The notes under the pieces are model-generated. The model saw only the letters and a list, made by a program, of their open reading frames with translations. It had not been told where the DNA came from and searched no databases. Shown in pieces: positions 11,753 to 23,225 of a stretch of DNA of 64,000 nt. Every line of letters begins with the position of its first letter. Within the stretch, counting starts at the first letter, position 1. A program made the translations under genes and the position numbers. Source of the stretch: Castor canadensis (Eukaryota > Chordata > Mammalia > Rodentia > Castoridae); NCBI RefSeq assembly GCF_047511655.1, contig NC_133397.1, forward strand, positions 123,159,308-123,223,307, read 5' to 3'.

Positions 11753-11763
11753 TGTTGTGACTA

Positions 11764-13195
11764 ACTTTTATGTAGTCACTTCAACATTTCCTGGTATCTC
11801 TCACTACTGTTGGTTTTTTACACAAATTTGGGAGAAAGAGACATTGCTCTTCCATCCCATGACTAATTCTTCAACGGCATCCTTGATCCCCTCCTCCCGA
11901 GGCCTATTCTTACCCTCACGTCTTCAGTCTCACCATGTGTACTGACTTCTCTTAAGTTTACAAAACAACCAAATCAATCACCCAGCAAATTGCCCAAAAA
12001 TTTCTTTGGGGGGGGGAGAGCACCTCTTTTCTCTGGGGACAATGAATCTACCATTGTGAGAAAGGTACCCTCAATGGCTCACTCCAGTACAGGGGAGCCA
12101 CCTAAGGAAGTCTCCCAAGTGACTGCAAGGTAAATTCTTCCTTGACCTTGGGAGAAAGGGGCATGCCTTTGGAGTCCAAGGCATTTCAGTGTCAATTCTG
12201 TCCTCGGACAAGAGAAGCCAATACTCAGTTGTGACAGGGCACATGACAATTTACCTCCAGCATTTCAGTATTCATGGAATTGAGAAGAAGCGAAAAGGAT
12301 GCAAAATAACTACAACATTAGGAAACACACACACACAAATCCATGAGCTTTCTTTCCTATTAGAACATCACTTTTGATAAAGACAGTAATCACCAAGGGC
12401 CTCCATGGGCACTTGCCTACAACTCTACCTGGCTCTTTCTTGTACTCAGAGCCTTTTATCGGGTTTTCCTTGACCTGGAACTGAGGCAGGGTACATAGAA
12501 GAGGTGACAGAGAGACTAAAATAATAAAGGGTCAAACTCAGAAGTGAAAACTGAGAAATCAGTGTGGCAAGCTCCCCACCTGTCACCAGCTCCTTTTCCA
12601 TGTCAGCTTACAAGAACAGGAAAACCTAAAGGTCATCCTTCTTGGCCTTCTTCAGTACCTAAAGACCCTCTAAGTGGGTAGAGACAGAAAATTGGAGGCC
12701 TGCCCGCAAAGAGAAGTCCTGAGGCTCACACGTATTGTCCCTGTGTTTTGGGACCCATGTCTCTCATGATGAGTGGTTGTTAGACTGCATGACCACATAG
12801 TCCCCCGCTCAAAAAGTAGACAGACCTTGACAGAGAAGGACCACCATTTTGAGTCTTCACTCCCATTTCCTGTGGGGAAAGCAGGAAATGCTTTCTCTCC
12901 CCACTTTCTTCTTTCTCCCACTTTTACCTGTTCACTAAAACAAGTCCTTGCTAAATTTCCACCTTGTGAGACTCTCCTTTGTGGGAGACCCCTCGAAATG
13001 CTTTTCATGCTGGACCTCAAGTTCCTGTGATTTGTGTGAAAACTGGGAAGTTGAGAAACACCCCTCCTGCCTTCCCTTCCCCCTCCAGGAACAGCCCCAG
13101 TCTGCCACCCACTTGGGGTTCTGACACCTGGGACACGATTTAGAGTAAGCCATTGGCTCCCTAGCTCCCCTATTTTGCTCTCCCAAAGTGTGTGT
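11764..13195. other. Intergenic sequence, nothing recognised
   Basis: Overlapping open frames at 12670-13186 on both strands are in a slightly GC-richer stretch but show no family I recognise. An (AC)n run sits near 12328. Confidence 0.4.
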
Positions 13196-13232
13196 ATTAT
13201 ATTAATTATATTATATTATATTAATTATATAT
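13196..13232. repeat. (TTATA)n AT-rich simple repeat
   Basis: Imperfect ttatatta units. Confidence 0.85.
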
Positions 13233-13299
13233 TGTCAGTTCCTAAGGATTTCATTATTAACATTAAGGAACTGAAAGAGAAATACTAAAACAAAACAAA

Positions 13300-13378
13300 A
13301 AGCACTACAGGGGGGAGGGGAGGTGACCCAAATAATGTATATACGTGTAAATAAATGTAAAAGCAACAAAATAAAAAT
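13300..13378 (+). mobile_element. L1 3'-tip fragment
   Basis: ggggggaggggaggtgaccc, then tatatacgtgtaaataaatg. This matches the terminal L1 3' UTR pattern seen intact at 29260-29325, diverged. Confidence 0.45.
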
Positions 13379-13494
13379 TTTTAAAAAGCTACAAAGATTA
13401 AAGAATTCAGAAAACTCAAACTCATGAGTTTAAATGACTTTACTATTAGGATAGAAACTAGGATGGAGCCTTGCTTCTTTTCTTTTTTTAATAT

Positions 13495-13613
13495 TTATGT
13501 ATTTATTTATTTTGAGACAGGGTTTGCTATCTAGCCCAGGCTGGCCTCAAACGCCAGATCCACCTGCCTCCACCTCCTGCTGAGATGACCAGCATGCACC
13601 ACCGCACCCAGAC
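13495..13613 (-). mobile_element. B1 SINE
   Basis: Inverted B1: ttgagacagggtttgctatc, tagcccaggctggcctcaaa, ccaccgcacccag. Confidence 0.85.
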
Positions 13614-14084
13614 TGCTTGTTTTCTTGAGAGTTGAATTTGCCAAACTTCTTGCCTTTTTGGGCTCCTTCCTAAAGGGGAAAGTATATGATTCCTACCATA
13701 TAACGTTCTTTTCCAAATGAAGTCAAGAATTATCCACTCAAAGTAGAGCTAGACAGCCTGACATTGACCAGTCGGCAGAGCTCAGGGAAAGGGTTTGACA
13801 ACACTAAGCAAAACCTCCTGCTTCACAGCTCTGTCTACATCAGTGATGCAAGCCACTTCTACTCAGTAGTTCTGCAGCCTGTTGGCCAATTTCTTTCTTG
13901 GCCGTCAAAAATAACAGTCAACCATGCCAAAAAGCAAAAGGCTTTATAGGTACGCCTACACAGGGAAAGCTTGAGCCCACTTCTGAGATGCTTCTCTGAC
14001 TAAGAACACGATGAATGATATTCAGGCCAACTTGAGAGCATCAGGGAAATGTAGTGGTAAACTGAGTCACTCTGATCTTTAGCA

Positions 14085-14290
14085 GTGTAGTAAAGCATTC
14101 AGGAGCTTGGGCTTTGGGGTCCCACTGTCTAGGTTTGAAATATGATTCTGCCCCTTACTGGCTGTGTGACCTTGAGCAAGTTACCTCTCTACTTCTTTCT
14201 ATATTACAATGGATTATTGTGAAGATTTGATGAATAAATATATGTAAAACTCCGAAAAGTGTTTGATGTTAACTTTACATTAGCACTGAC
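14085..14290 (+). mobile_element. MIR element
   Basis: ggagcttgggctttggggtc, then actggctgtgtgaccttgag and gcaagttacctctct, the MIR core in forward orientation. Confidence 0.75.
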
Positions 14291-14385
14291 TTTATTTAAT
14301 AACTACATTTTCTGAAAGCCTTTTAATACCAAGAATTTTGGCCCTCCACTGGACTTCTCCATGTGGCAGAAAGGAAAGACATATA

Positions 14386-14462
14386 AGGGGCATGGCTCAA
14401 GTGGTAGAGCACCTGCCTAGGAAGTGTGAAGCCCTGAGTTCAAACCCCAGTACTGCCGGATG
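14386..14462 (+). mobile_element. tRNA/ID-like SINE
   Basis: gcatggctcaagtggtagag and gttcaaaccccagtactgcc, near consensus. A (GATA)n tract has grown from its tail. Confidence 0.88.
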
Positions 14463-14522
14463 ATAGATGGATAGGTAAGTAGATTAATAGATAGACAGAT
14501 AGATAGATAGATAGATAGATAA
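14462..14522. repeat. (GATA)n microsatellite
   Basis: Imperfect gata/ggta units becoming pure agat towards the 3' end. Confidence 0.9.
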
Positions 14523-14851
14523 TAAAGAGATTACAACTACTTCTTTCAAGCACCAGTCACAGAATTTAAAAATAAATCTTTAAAAAAAGAGATACATTTT
14601 TACGTATAAAAAAGTTTTGTATTGAGTAAGGGTTCATTATCAAGTAGACCAGATTTTCTTTACCTGCAAAATTAATCTCCAGTCAATATATGCCTTAGGT
14701 AATTAAGAACTGGTTAGCTGAGCATGAATACCTGTATTAGGAATGACCAAAATACTTACAATAGTTACCTTCTTACTTTCACAACCAAAAGTCAGCACTG
14801 TTCACAACCCAGATATCTCTTTTTTGATCCCTCACTGTTCCCAAGAACTTT

Positions 14852-14935
14852 TGTTTCCCCTGGGGTGCCAAGGGTTGGATCCATGGCCTTCTGCATAAGT
14901 GTGAGCTGGACCACTAGGCTATACTGCCAGTTCCT
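14852..14935 (-). mobile_element. Diverged tRNA-like SINE
   Basis: Inverted: ggttggatccatggccttct ... gctggaccactaggctatac. Weak match to the ID/tRNA consensus. Confidence 0.5.
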
Positions 14936-15104
14936 TAAGAGCCATTTTAAATAACTTTTGACCCAACCATTATAAAAATATTTCACTCTCAGAAGTTTTC
15001 AATAATTTTCTACTGGCAAAATCCAATGACTTCTCCATTGTCATTCTTCTTGGTAAAATGTTAATAGCATGCAATACTGATTACACATTTCTCAAAAACC
15101 CTAT

Positions 15105-15327
15105 CCTTAACCAGCAGCAGATGTCATGCCTAAAATCCTAGCTATTTGCGAGGCTGAGATTAGGAAGATCAAAGTTTGATGCCAACCTGGGCATATAGTT
15201 CATGAGACGCCATCTCCAAAATAACCAGAGCAAAATGGACTGGAGGTGTGGCTCAAGTGGTAGAGCACCTGCTTTGCAAGTGTGAAGCCCTGAGTTCAAA
15301 CCTAAGTCCCACCAAAAAAAAAGAAAA
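15105..15327 (+). mobile_element. Chimeric 7SL + tRNA SINE
   Basis: aaaatcctagctatttgcga, aataaccagagcaaaatgga, then ctggaggtgtggctcaagtg and an A tail. Full-length two-unit form. Confidence 0.85.
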
Positions 15328-17295
15328 AGCCCTGTGTCCTTGACCCAAAACTGGCTTCCACTTTGATTCTTCTCCACCTCCCTACCTCCAACTGCCCTGT
15401 CTCCGAGATCTGAGAATTTACTAAGCACTTCAAGTTCAGCATCATAGAGCATGTTTCTGCCTACACGACATGTCTAACACACAGAAAGAACACTTCACAT
15501 AAAACGTACTCAACATATAATTGTTGAGTAGCTGAATGGAAATAATTAGGGGTCCTCTGAGATAACGTATAATTCTGGACGACAGTATGGTAATTAAGGA
15601 CTGAAGTCTGCGGTGCATTAGAAATTCAGCAAAGACTGAGACGGGGGCTGGAGAGACTGGAAAGGTATCATGGGGAGGTTGAGCGGGCTGGGTTGAGAAC
15701 AAGGAAGGATCTGAAAGGCAGAGGGAAAGGAGAAAACAGCTACAGCCAAGGAACAACAGGACCAACGTCTTGGAGGCAGGAAGAAGAATGGTGTTTTCTT
15801 TTACTTTCTTTTTCTTTAAAGCAGAAAAAGGAGGCATTACATGATGTGGGACATGCTGCAGGAAGAAGCAGAGTAAGCCCTCAGCTCATCTTCAGCCATC
15901 TTTGGGCTACAGATAAGAGCTAAGTGTTTAAGTAGACAAAGAACGGGGGACAGGGGACAAAGGTATGAATAAACAGGTGTGGTCTGGTCGGCCATCACCC
16001 ATCACCTCCGTCCTTGTTCTGAGACAGGTTCTGGAGTTGTTATCTGGAGCCAGGCAGGTGGGCCATCCTGAGGAAAGTCTACTGTTGGGTAGTTCTGGTC
16101 CCTTGTCATGAAGATGTTATAGTTTTGTCCTTCCCGGAACCCAAGGTGATCGCAAAGTGACTGTAGAGAGAATGGCTCAGAGCAAAGACAGATACAAAAT
16201 GAAGGACAGATGCTATGCTTTCCCCCTGCTTTCAGTTAATTCATGTGTCCAAGTAAGGAATCAGTGCTTTTCAGCAAAAGCAGTTTGAGCACTTCTTACA
16301 CAGTGACAGGAGAATGTTGGCACCTGCCTGGGAAGAGGGCATCCAGAGACAGAGGCATTGGGGACCTCCAAGGGCGAGGTCAAACTTTCCCAGGCCACCC
16401 TTGTGTTATGTATGGTAGATTTTTATAGGACCAAAAGCCTCCACTCAACCTTGCTGGCTTAGGTGTTTAGCCAGAATGAGGGGTGGACATTCTGAGTTAT
16501 TGTCTCACAAAGTGGAAGAATGAACTTCTGGGACACCAAAGGGTAGGGTAGACTTTGTTGAGGGAAAGAATGAAAGCTCCCACAGGAAGAGAGGGGTGTC
16601 CAGGGGGTTGCCCAAGAATGGCATTTCCTAAGGTCACAGAAGAAACAGCAATGACAAGAAAGTCCTGAGCAGAGCCTCCCAGAGTCAAGTGGAGGGAGAC
16701 TTGATTCAGCACTCACTGAGGCTGGGCAAAGCCCTACATATGATTAGTTTGATATTGGTGCTGGATTAAGTTGGAGAGGATAACACCTCCATGTTGTTAT
16801 CCAGGCCCAAGTGACCAGGCCTCACTCTAGGGGGGTGGCTGGAAAATGGAGAAGGGGTTAATTGGTTGATTGTATTTGGAACTTAGGATATTTTCTGTTC
16901 CCATACATAATAACTTCAGTGCATTAACTTATAAAGGGTCTCTACAGCCACCCTCTACATCCCTCACCAACTGTGCTGAGTCTTCCGGGTCCAGACACGC
17001 TTAGCCCTTGTCTGGTATCTTACATCTAACCACATCAAGGGTACCTCATCCGTGCTTTTAAAAAAAAAAAGTAGGGGAGAACTTGAAGGCGGAGTGGGTG
17101 GTGGAAGTAGTGCAATGAGTTTAATTTTATTCAAATTGAATTTGAAGTGAAATAGCAAGATGAAAATGTAGAGTTGAGGATTACAAATGCTGGCTTGTTT
17201 CCATTCAAGATAAGGCAGAGTGTGGATAGGATTAATTAATTAACATTCTTTCTCAATGACCGGTGACGTTCATTGACATGAAGTGGAGAAGGCTT
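15328..17295. other. Intergenic sequence, nothing recognised
   Basis: Moderately GC-rich without repeats I can name. The overlapping frames at 15442-15923 and 16459-16716 lie on both strands without family similarity. Confidence 0.4.
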
Positions 17296-17311
17296 TCCTG
17301 TTCATGCTTTT

Positions 17312-18184
17312 TTTTTATTATTATTCATATGTGCACACAAGGCTTGGGTCATTTCTCCCCCCTGCCCCCACCCCCTCCCTTACCACCCACTCCACCCCCC
17401 TCCCCCTCCCCCCACCTCAATACCCAGCAGAAACTATTCTGCCCTTATCTCTAATTTTGTTGTAGAGAGAGTATAAGCAATAATAGGAAGGGACAAGGGT
17501 TTTTGCTGGTTGAGATAAGGATAGCTATACAGGGCATTGACTCACATTGATTTCCTGTGCGTGGGTGTTACCTTCTAGGTTAATTCTTTTTGATCTAACC
17601 TTTTCTCTAGTTCCTGGTCCCCTTTTCCTATTGGCCTCAGTTGCTTTAAGGTATCTGCTTTAGTTTCTCTGCGTTAAGGGCAACAAATGCTAGCTAGTTT
17701 TTTAGGTGTCTTACCTATCCTCACCCCTCCCTTGTGTGCTCTCGCTTTTATCATGTGCTCAAAGTCCAATCCCCTTGTTGTGTTTGCCCTTGATCTAATG
17801 TCCACATATGAGGGAGAACATACGATTTTTGGTCTTTTGGGCCAGGCTAACCTCACTCAGAATGATGTTCTCCAATTCCATCCATTTACCAGCAAATGAT
17901 AACATTTCGTTCTTCTTCATGGCTGCATAAAATTCCATTGTGTATAGATACCACATTTTCTTAATCCATTCGTCAGTGCTGGGGCATCTTGGCTGTTTCC
18001 ATAACTTGCCTATTGTGAATAGCGCCGCAATAAACATGGGTGTGCAGGTGCCTCTGGAGTAACAGTCTTTTGGGTATATCCCCAAGAGTGGTATTGCTGG
18101 ATCAAATGGTAGATCAATGTCTAGCTTTTTAATTAGTCTCCAAATTTTTTTCCAGAGTGGTTGTACTAGTTTACATTCCCACCA
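17312..18184 (-). mobile_element. 5'-truncated LINE-1 insertion
   Basis: A 16-bp target-site duplication tcctgttcatgctttt lies at 17296-17311 and 18185-18200. On the minus strand the element holds the end of ORF2 (frame 17795-18085, ending FSLICGH), the 3' UTR, the same G-rich tract and an A tail. It closely resembles the copies at 1410-2122 and 60159-61681. Confidence 0.9.
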
Positions 18185-18324
18185 TCCTGTTCATGCTTTT
18201 ACAGCAAACGCCCTAAGTCAAAATTAGCAGAGTCTCCGGGTCCCCAGACTCCCAGCTGGGTATAAGATTCTTAGACCATTTGCTTTTCTTAAAACAGATT
18301 AGTAAATAAAAACTATACCAAGCA

Positions 18325-18401
18325 AGGCTGGGCGACAGCTCAGTGACAGGGCAGTTGCCAATAGACACAAGGACCTGAGTTCAATCTCAGAACTGCAAAA
18401 A
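18325..18401 (+). mobile_element. ID-like SINE
   Basis: ggctgggcgacagctcagtg, then gacctgagttcaatctcaga and an A run. Confidence 0.7.
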
Positions 18402-19205
18402 AACACAGGACAAACGTCACTTCTCCTTCCTTTTATTTTATTTTCTGTTTCCTTTTTATTTACCGGAGGAGCTAAGCCTTTGCCCCAAACCTGGGACAAA
18501 GATGAACAAGCCCAGAGCACAAACAAGGGCACAGCACCTGGGGTGGGGCCCGGGGAGGCTCAGCCTCCACTGAAGGACAAGGCAGCCTTCATCTCTGGCT
18601 CTGCTATCTGTTCAGCTCTGCTGCTCGGGGAGACTGGGATTCTTTGGTAGCCTGGAAGCACATTGCTCAGTGAACTCTGCTCCTGTCTGGAATGTAAGGC
18701 TTACAAGCAACAATTTTGAAGAATTTTTACTTAAATAAGGAAATGTCCTGACCTCTAAGGGGGGAGGGGCTAACACTACTATTTGCCTATGATTCCAGTT
18801 TTATTTTCAAAATATTTACTTGCCTATCTCCATTTTTCTACTAATATGAAAAGATGAGTCCAAATGGTAGTTGAACCATGAATGACTTCATTCTTGTATT
18901 TCTTTATACTCTGATCTTTTGCTCAAATGTAGTATGTTATAGAAAAGTAACTGTCCTTGTTTCCCCTCAGTCTTTGTCACAAGTCAAAGCCCTCAAGCTC
19001 CCCCCACCCCTACCACACACACACACACTCCATCCCTGCTTCCTTGATTCACTAACCCTTCTCTCTTCCTCTCTGACACAGGCAGCCCCTCATTTGGTGC
19101 AGTCACAGCACCAGAGGCCCCCTTGAAACCCTAATCACTACATCTCTGGGCAAGGACCCCTCCTCTACTTCTCCTCTCCCTTTCCCCATCCCTCCCCTCT
19201 CCTCT
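18402..19205. other. Intergenic sequence, nothing recognised
   Basis: GC-richer around 18530-18660. A short (AC)n run lies at 19015-19028. No coding evidence. Confidence 0.4.
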
Positions 19206-19312
19206 CTCTTCACTGTTGGGGTTGGAACCCAGAGTCCTGTGCATTCTAGCAGTACAGAGGCCAGCCTGGGCTACATAGTGAGATCTTGTCTCAAAAACAA
19301 AACAAAAACCAA
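19206..19312. mobile_element. SINE fragments: inverted ID piece joined to B1 3' end
   Basis: 19206-19252 is an inverted ID fragment (gttggggttggaacccagag). 19253-19312 is the forward B1 end (aggccagcctgggctacata ... gtctcaaaaac). Confidence 0.55.
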
Positions 19313-19378
19313 AATGCTCTTTTAAGCTACAAGTTGGACTCTATCTTTGTAAGTGTGGAGAACAAAAATAGTTGTCTA

Positions 19379-19462
19379 AGGCTACAGGTATGGCTCAAGC
19401 AATAGAGCACCTGCTTAGCAAGTGTGAAACCCTGAATTCAAATCCTAGTACCATCACCAAAA
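19379..19462 (+). mobile_element. tRNA/ID-like SINE
   Basis: ggtatggctcaagcaataga, then gaattcaaatcctagtacca and an A run. Confidence 0.8.
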
Positions 19463-19983
19463 AAATGGTTACCTGTGTTGACAGAGCCTCAGAATGGAAG
19501 TCTCAACTTTTATTTTGTTCACGGTACAGCCAAATTCCTTCAGGCTATATCTGAAAATTCTTTTTCAACAGAAAATTGCTTAAAACATAATAATTTTTTA
19601 AAAGACTGGAAAGGAATAAAACAGACTATATGATTTCCTAAATAGAATACACAGAACGTACAAAGAATTTTGAGAATTAATAAAGAGAATGGTGAATTTG
19701 CTATCAGATCCAAATACAACAGCAATAAGGAGTTAGGAAGTTGAAATTTAAAAAGACATGTTTGACCTCTATAAACCTTTTATAGTGGCCAAAATCCAGT
19801 AAGACCATAACACCAATGCTGACAATGATGTGGAACAACAGAAACACGCATTCATGGTGAGAACGCCAAATGGTATGACCACTTTGGAAGACACCTTAGC
19901 AGTTTCTTATAAAACCAAATATATGCTTACCATCTGGTTCAGCCATTGCATTCCTTAGTAACACCCAGAAGACTTGAGAACTT

Positions 19984-20177
19984 AGCAGGGAGTCCATGCT
20001 CATGCCTGTAATCCTAGCTACTCAGGAAGCAGAGATCAGGAGGATCGTGGTTCCAAGCCAGGTCGGGCAAATAGTTCCGCGAGAACCTATCTTGAAAAAC
20101 CCTTCACAAAACAAGGCTGGTGGAGTGACTCAAAGTGTAGGCCCTGAGTTCAAGCCCCAGTACCACAAAAAAAAAGA
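19984..20177 (+). mobile_element. Chimeric 7SL + tRNA SINE
   Basis: catgcctgtaatcctagcta, cgtggttccaagccaggtcg, then ggctggtggagtgactcaaa and gttcaagccccagtaccaca plus an A tail. A shortened tRNA half, seen again at 44194-44393. Confidence 0.85.
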
Positions 20178-20289
20178 ATTGAGTGAGAGCTTATGTTCAC
20201 CCAAAAAATCTGTATCTGAATGGTTGTTTATAGAGGCTCTATTGCTTTCTCTCTTTCTTTACTTCTTTCCTTTCATTCTTTTTTTCCTC

Positions 20290-20343
20290 CTTTCTCACTT
20301 ATAACTCAAGTGCTCTATCACTTGAACCACACCCTAGCAGCTC
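20290..20343 (-). mobile_element. tRNA-like SINE 5' fragment
   Basis: Inverted: actcaagtgctctatcactt followed by gaaccacaccctagcag. Confidence 0.5.
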
Positions 20344-20854
20344 TATTATAATTGCTAAAATCTAGAAGCAAACAAAAAGTCCTTCATTAGGCAAAGTGGG
20401 TGAGTTCAGACGTGGAATATTATTCAGCACTATACTGCAATGAGCTACAAAGCCACAAAAGACACAGAGGAAGCTTAAATGCATATTTCTAAGCAAAAGA
20501 AGCCAATACGAAAAGGTTACATATTGTATAATTCCAAACATGATATGCTAGAAAAGAAAAAAATCAGTTTTGGCAAGGGTTGGCAGAGGGGAAGGAAGGA
20601 TGAATGGGTGGAGCACAGAAGAATTTTAGGGCAGTGAAGCTATTCTGTATGATACTATTGTGAATGTGTGTCCTTCTACATTTGTTAAAATTCATAGAAG
20701 GCACACCAGGAGTGAACACTGACATCAAGTATGGACTTTGGGTGGTAATGATGAGAAAGTTGTAGTTTCATTGAGTGTAACAAAGTAATACTCTGGTGCA
20801 GAACACTGATAATGGGAGATGTACAGCTAGGGTTCTATAGAGAAAAGGCCAGTC

Positions 20855-20965
20855 ATAGATGGTAGATGATAGATAGGTAGATATGATAGATAGATAATAG
20901 ATATGATAGATAGTAGATATGATAGTAGATAGATAGAAAGATAGATAAATAGATAGAAGATACAG
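20855..20965. repeat. (GATA)n microsatellite
   Basis: Imperfect gata/gtagata units over about 110 bp. Confidence 0.9.
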
Positions 20966-21436
20966 ATTTATTATGGGAATTGGCTCATGCAGTGTGAAGG
21001 ACAAGAAATCCCTTAATATGCCATAATTCAGTCTGAGTCCAAAGACCCGAGAACCAGGAGGTCTGAGATCCAAGGGCAGGAAAAGATGGATATCCCATCT
21101 TACCATGAGAAAGAATCTGTCCTTCCTGTTTCTTTGTTCCATTCAGGCCCTCAGTGGATCAGACAATGTCTACCCAACTTTGGTGAGGGGAACCTTCCTC
21201 ACCAAATTAAATGCTACTCTCTTTGGGAAACACTTTTACAGACACACTCAGAAACATTGTTCCATAAGCTATCTGGGCATCCCTTAGCTCAGGCAAGTTG
21301 AAACTAAAATTCTCCATCATAGGGAGGGTATGTGTATGTGGGGGAGGTGGTTTATGGGAAATCTCTGCACTTTTGACTCAATTTTGCTGTGAACCTAAAA
21401 TTGCTCTTTTTCGAAAAAAGTCTTTTTTTTTTTTTT

Positions 21437-21588
21437 ATTGAGGGGGGGAGCGGGAGGGGGTGGAGTGGGTGGTAAGGGAGGGGGTGGGGGCAGGGGGGAG
21501 AAATAAACCAAGCCTTGTATGCATATATGAATAATAAAAGTAAAATGAAAAAAAAAAAAAAAAAGAAAGTTAAAAAAAAAAAAAAAAA
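21437..21588 (+). mobile_element. L1 3' tip with poly(A)
   Basis: Only the terminal part: attgagggggggagcgggag, the G-rich tract, accaagccttgtatgcatat, then two long A runs. A T14 run immediately precedes it. Confidence 0.8.
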
Positions 21589-21904
21589 GGACATTTTTAG
21601 TACTAACAAAACATATAAAATAACTAGGATTAGCAAAAGAAATGTAAGACCTTTATGGAAAGTGCTAATTCTTTATTAAAAACTAAAGAAGATGGAGTAA
21701 GTACAGATACATACCAAGCTCATGAATAAAAATGATCACAAATGGATTTGTAGGTTTTATAGATAGCATTCAAAAGTCCAACACATTCTTCATGGAGCCT
21801 TTATCAGTTGGCATAATTGCACAAACAGAACCAGTAATATGACTTCACATATGGCTTAAGAAACTTGCTGTTACATACTCTCTTGTTCTCTCCTCCCAGT
21901 CTTT

Positions 21905-21992
21905 TTTTTTTTTTTGGTAGCACTGGGGTTTGAACTCAGGGCCTCATGCTTGCTAGGCAGGTGCTCTATCATTTGAGCCACTCCACCAGCCC
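21905..21992 (-). mobile_element. tRNA/ID-like SINE with target-site duplication
   Basis: A 15-bp repeat ctcctcccagtcttt flanks it at 21890-21904 and 21993-22007. The insert is full length and near consensus (inverted: gtagcactggggtttgaact), so it is a young copy. Confidence 0.92.
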
Positions 21993-22207
21993 CTCCTCCC
22001 AGTCTTTGTGCTACTTTGTGCATATCACCTCTCAATAGATGACATAAACTCCACACTATGTTGTTACTTTTGTTGAAACAGTCCTTTCTCTTTTAAAGAG
22101 CCTTATAAAATAAGGACTTAGCCTGCATTTACACCTGGAGTTACCACTTCTGGTGTTCATTTCTCACACAGCTCTAGGTTTCTTTGTATTTCTTTCACCT
22201 GAAGGAC

Positions 22208-22307
22208 TTTTTTTTTTTTTTTTTTTTTTTTGGCAGTGCTGAGGTTTGACCTCAGGGCTTGGCACTTGCTGGGCAGGCCCTCCAACACTTGAGCCACACC
22301 ACCAGCT
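22208..22307 (-). mobile_element. tRNA/ID-like SINE
   Basis: A long T tract, then the inverted consensus ggcagtgctgaggtttgacc ... acttgagccacaccaccagc. Confidence 0.85.
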
Positions 22308-22315
22308 TAACATTT

Positions 22316-22333
22316 TGTTGTTGTTGTTGTTGT
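22316..22333. repeat. (TTG)n microsatellite
   Basis: Six clean ttg units. Confidence 0.85.
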
Positions 22334-22414
22334 CCTACAGGTCTATTCATGGTTAATTCCTTCAGCTTTTATAGGTCTGAGAAAACATTTTGCTTTCATT
22401 TAAAAAGGTATCTG

Positions 22415-22758
22415 TGAGCCAGGTGCCAGTGGCTCATACCTATAATCCTAGTTACTTGGCAGGCTGAGGTCAGGAGAATCATGGTTCCAGGCCAGCCCAG
22501 ACAAAAAATAGTTTGCAACACACCCATCTCAGCAGAAAAAAGCTGGGCATAGTGGCAGGTGCCTGTCATCCCAGTGACGGAGGGAAGTTTAAATAGAATT
22601 GTGATCCAGGCCAGCCTGGGTAAAAAGCGAGACCCTCCCCAATTCCAAAGTAACCAGAGCAAAAAGGGCTGGAAGTGTGGCTCAATCAGTAGAGTGTGTC
22701 TGCCTAACAAATGTAAAACCCTGAGTTCAAACCCCAGTATCCCCCTCCAAAAAAAAGA
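22415..22758 (+). mobile_element. Full trimeric SINE: 7SL-7SL-tRNA (B1-dID-like)
   Basis: Unit 1 is gagccaggtgccagtggctc to about 22537. Unit 2 starts agctgggcatagtggcaggt. Unit 3 is the tRNA part ggctggaagtgtggctcaat to gttcaaaccccagtatcc, then an A run. The best complete example in the window. Confidence 0.88.
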
Positions 22759-23225
22759 CATTTGTGTTTACAGTCTTTTTATTTCTGTACTTTAGCGATA
22801 TTCCCCCAGTCTTCCAGCCTATGTTGTTTCTGAGAGAAATCTTCTCTCATCCTTATCTTTATTCCTCTGTCTATAATATGTGCTCTTTTTCTGGCTGCTT
22901 TTTACGGCTTTCTTAAATTGTTATGGACAATTTGTACCATGATGTAGTTTTCTCCCCACTTCTTGTGTTTGGGGTAATCAAGCTTCTTAGAAGCATGGGT
23001 TTATATTTTATATTTAGAACAGTGTTGCCATTATTTCTTCAAATACTCTGCTGTTCTGTCTTTCAGACGCTCCAATATGCATACATTAAATGAGATCAAG
23101 CTGTCCACAGCTTATGGCTATTCCACCCACCTTTTAAATTCTCTGCTTTTTTCACTTTGGACTGTCTTCAAGTTCACTAATCTAACTTTTCTGTAATGCC
23201 TAATTTGTCTTTGATCCCATCAGTG

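Larger units (their letters stand above)
19780..20770 (+). mobile_element. Old LINE-1 remnant interrupted by SINEs
   Basis: aaatggtatgaccactttgg and ggttcagccattgcattcct before the SINE, then atattattcagcactatact after it. These are ORF2-end/3' UTR motifs of an ancient L1. Confidence 0.6.

Noticed and set aside
15442..15923. Overlapping open frames on opposite strands (131 and 76 codons)
   Set aside because: No family similarity, no splice or promoter context, low-complexity K/E and L/S composition; likely chance.
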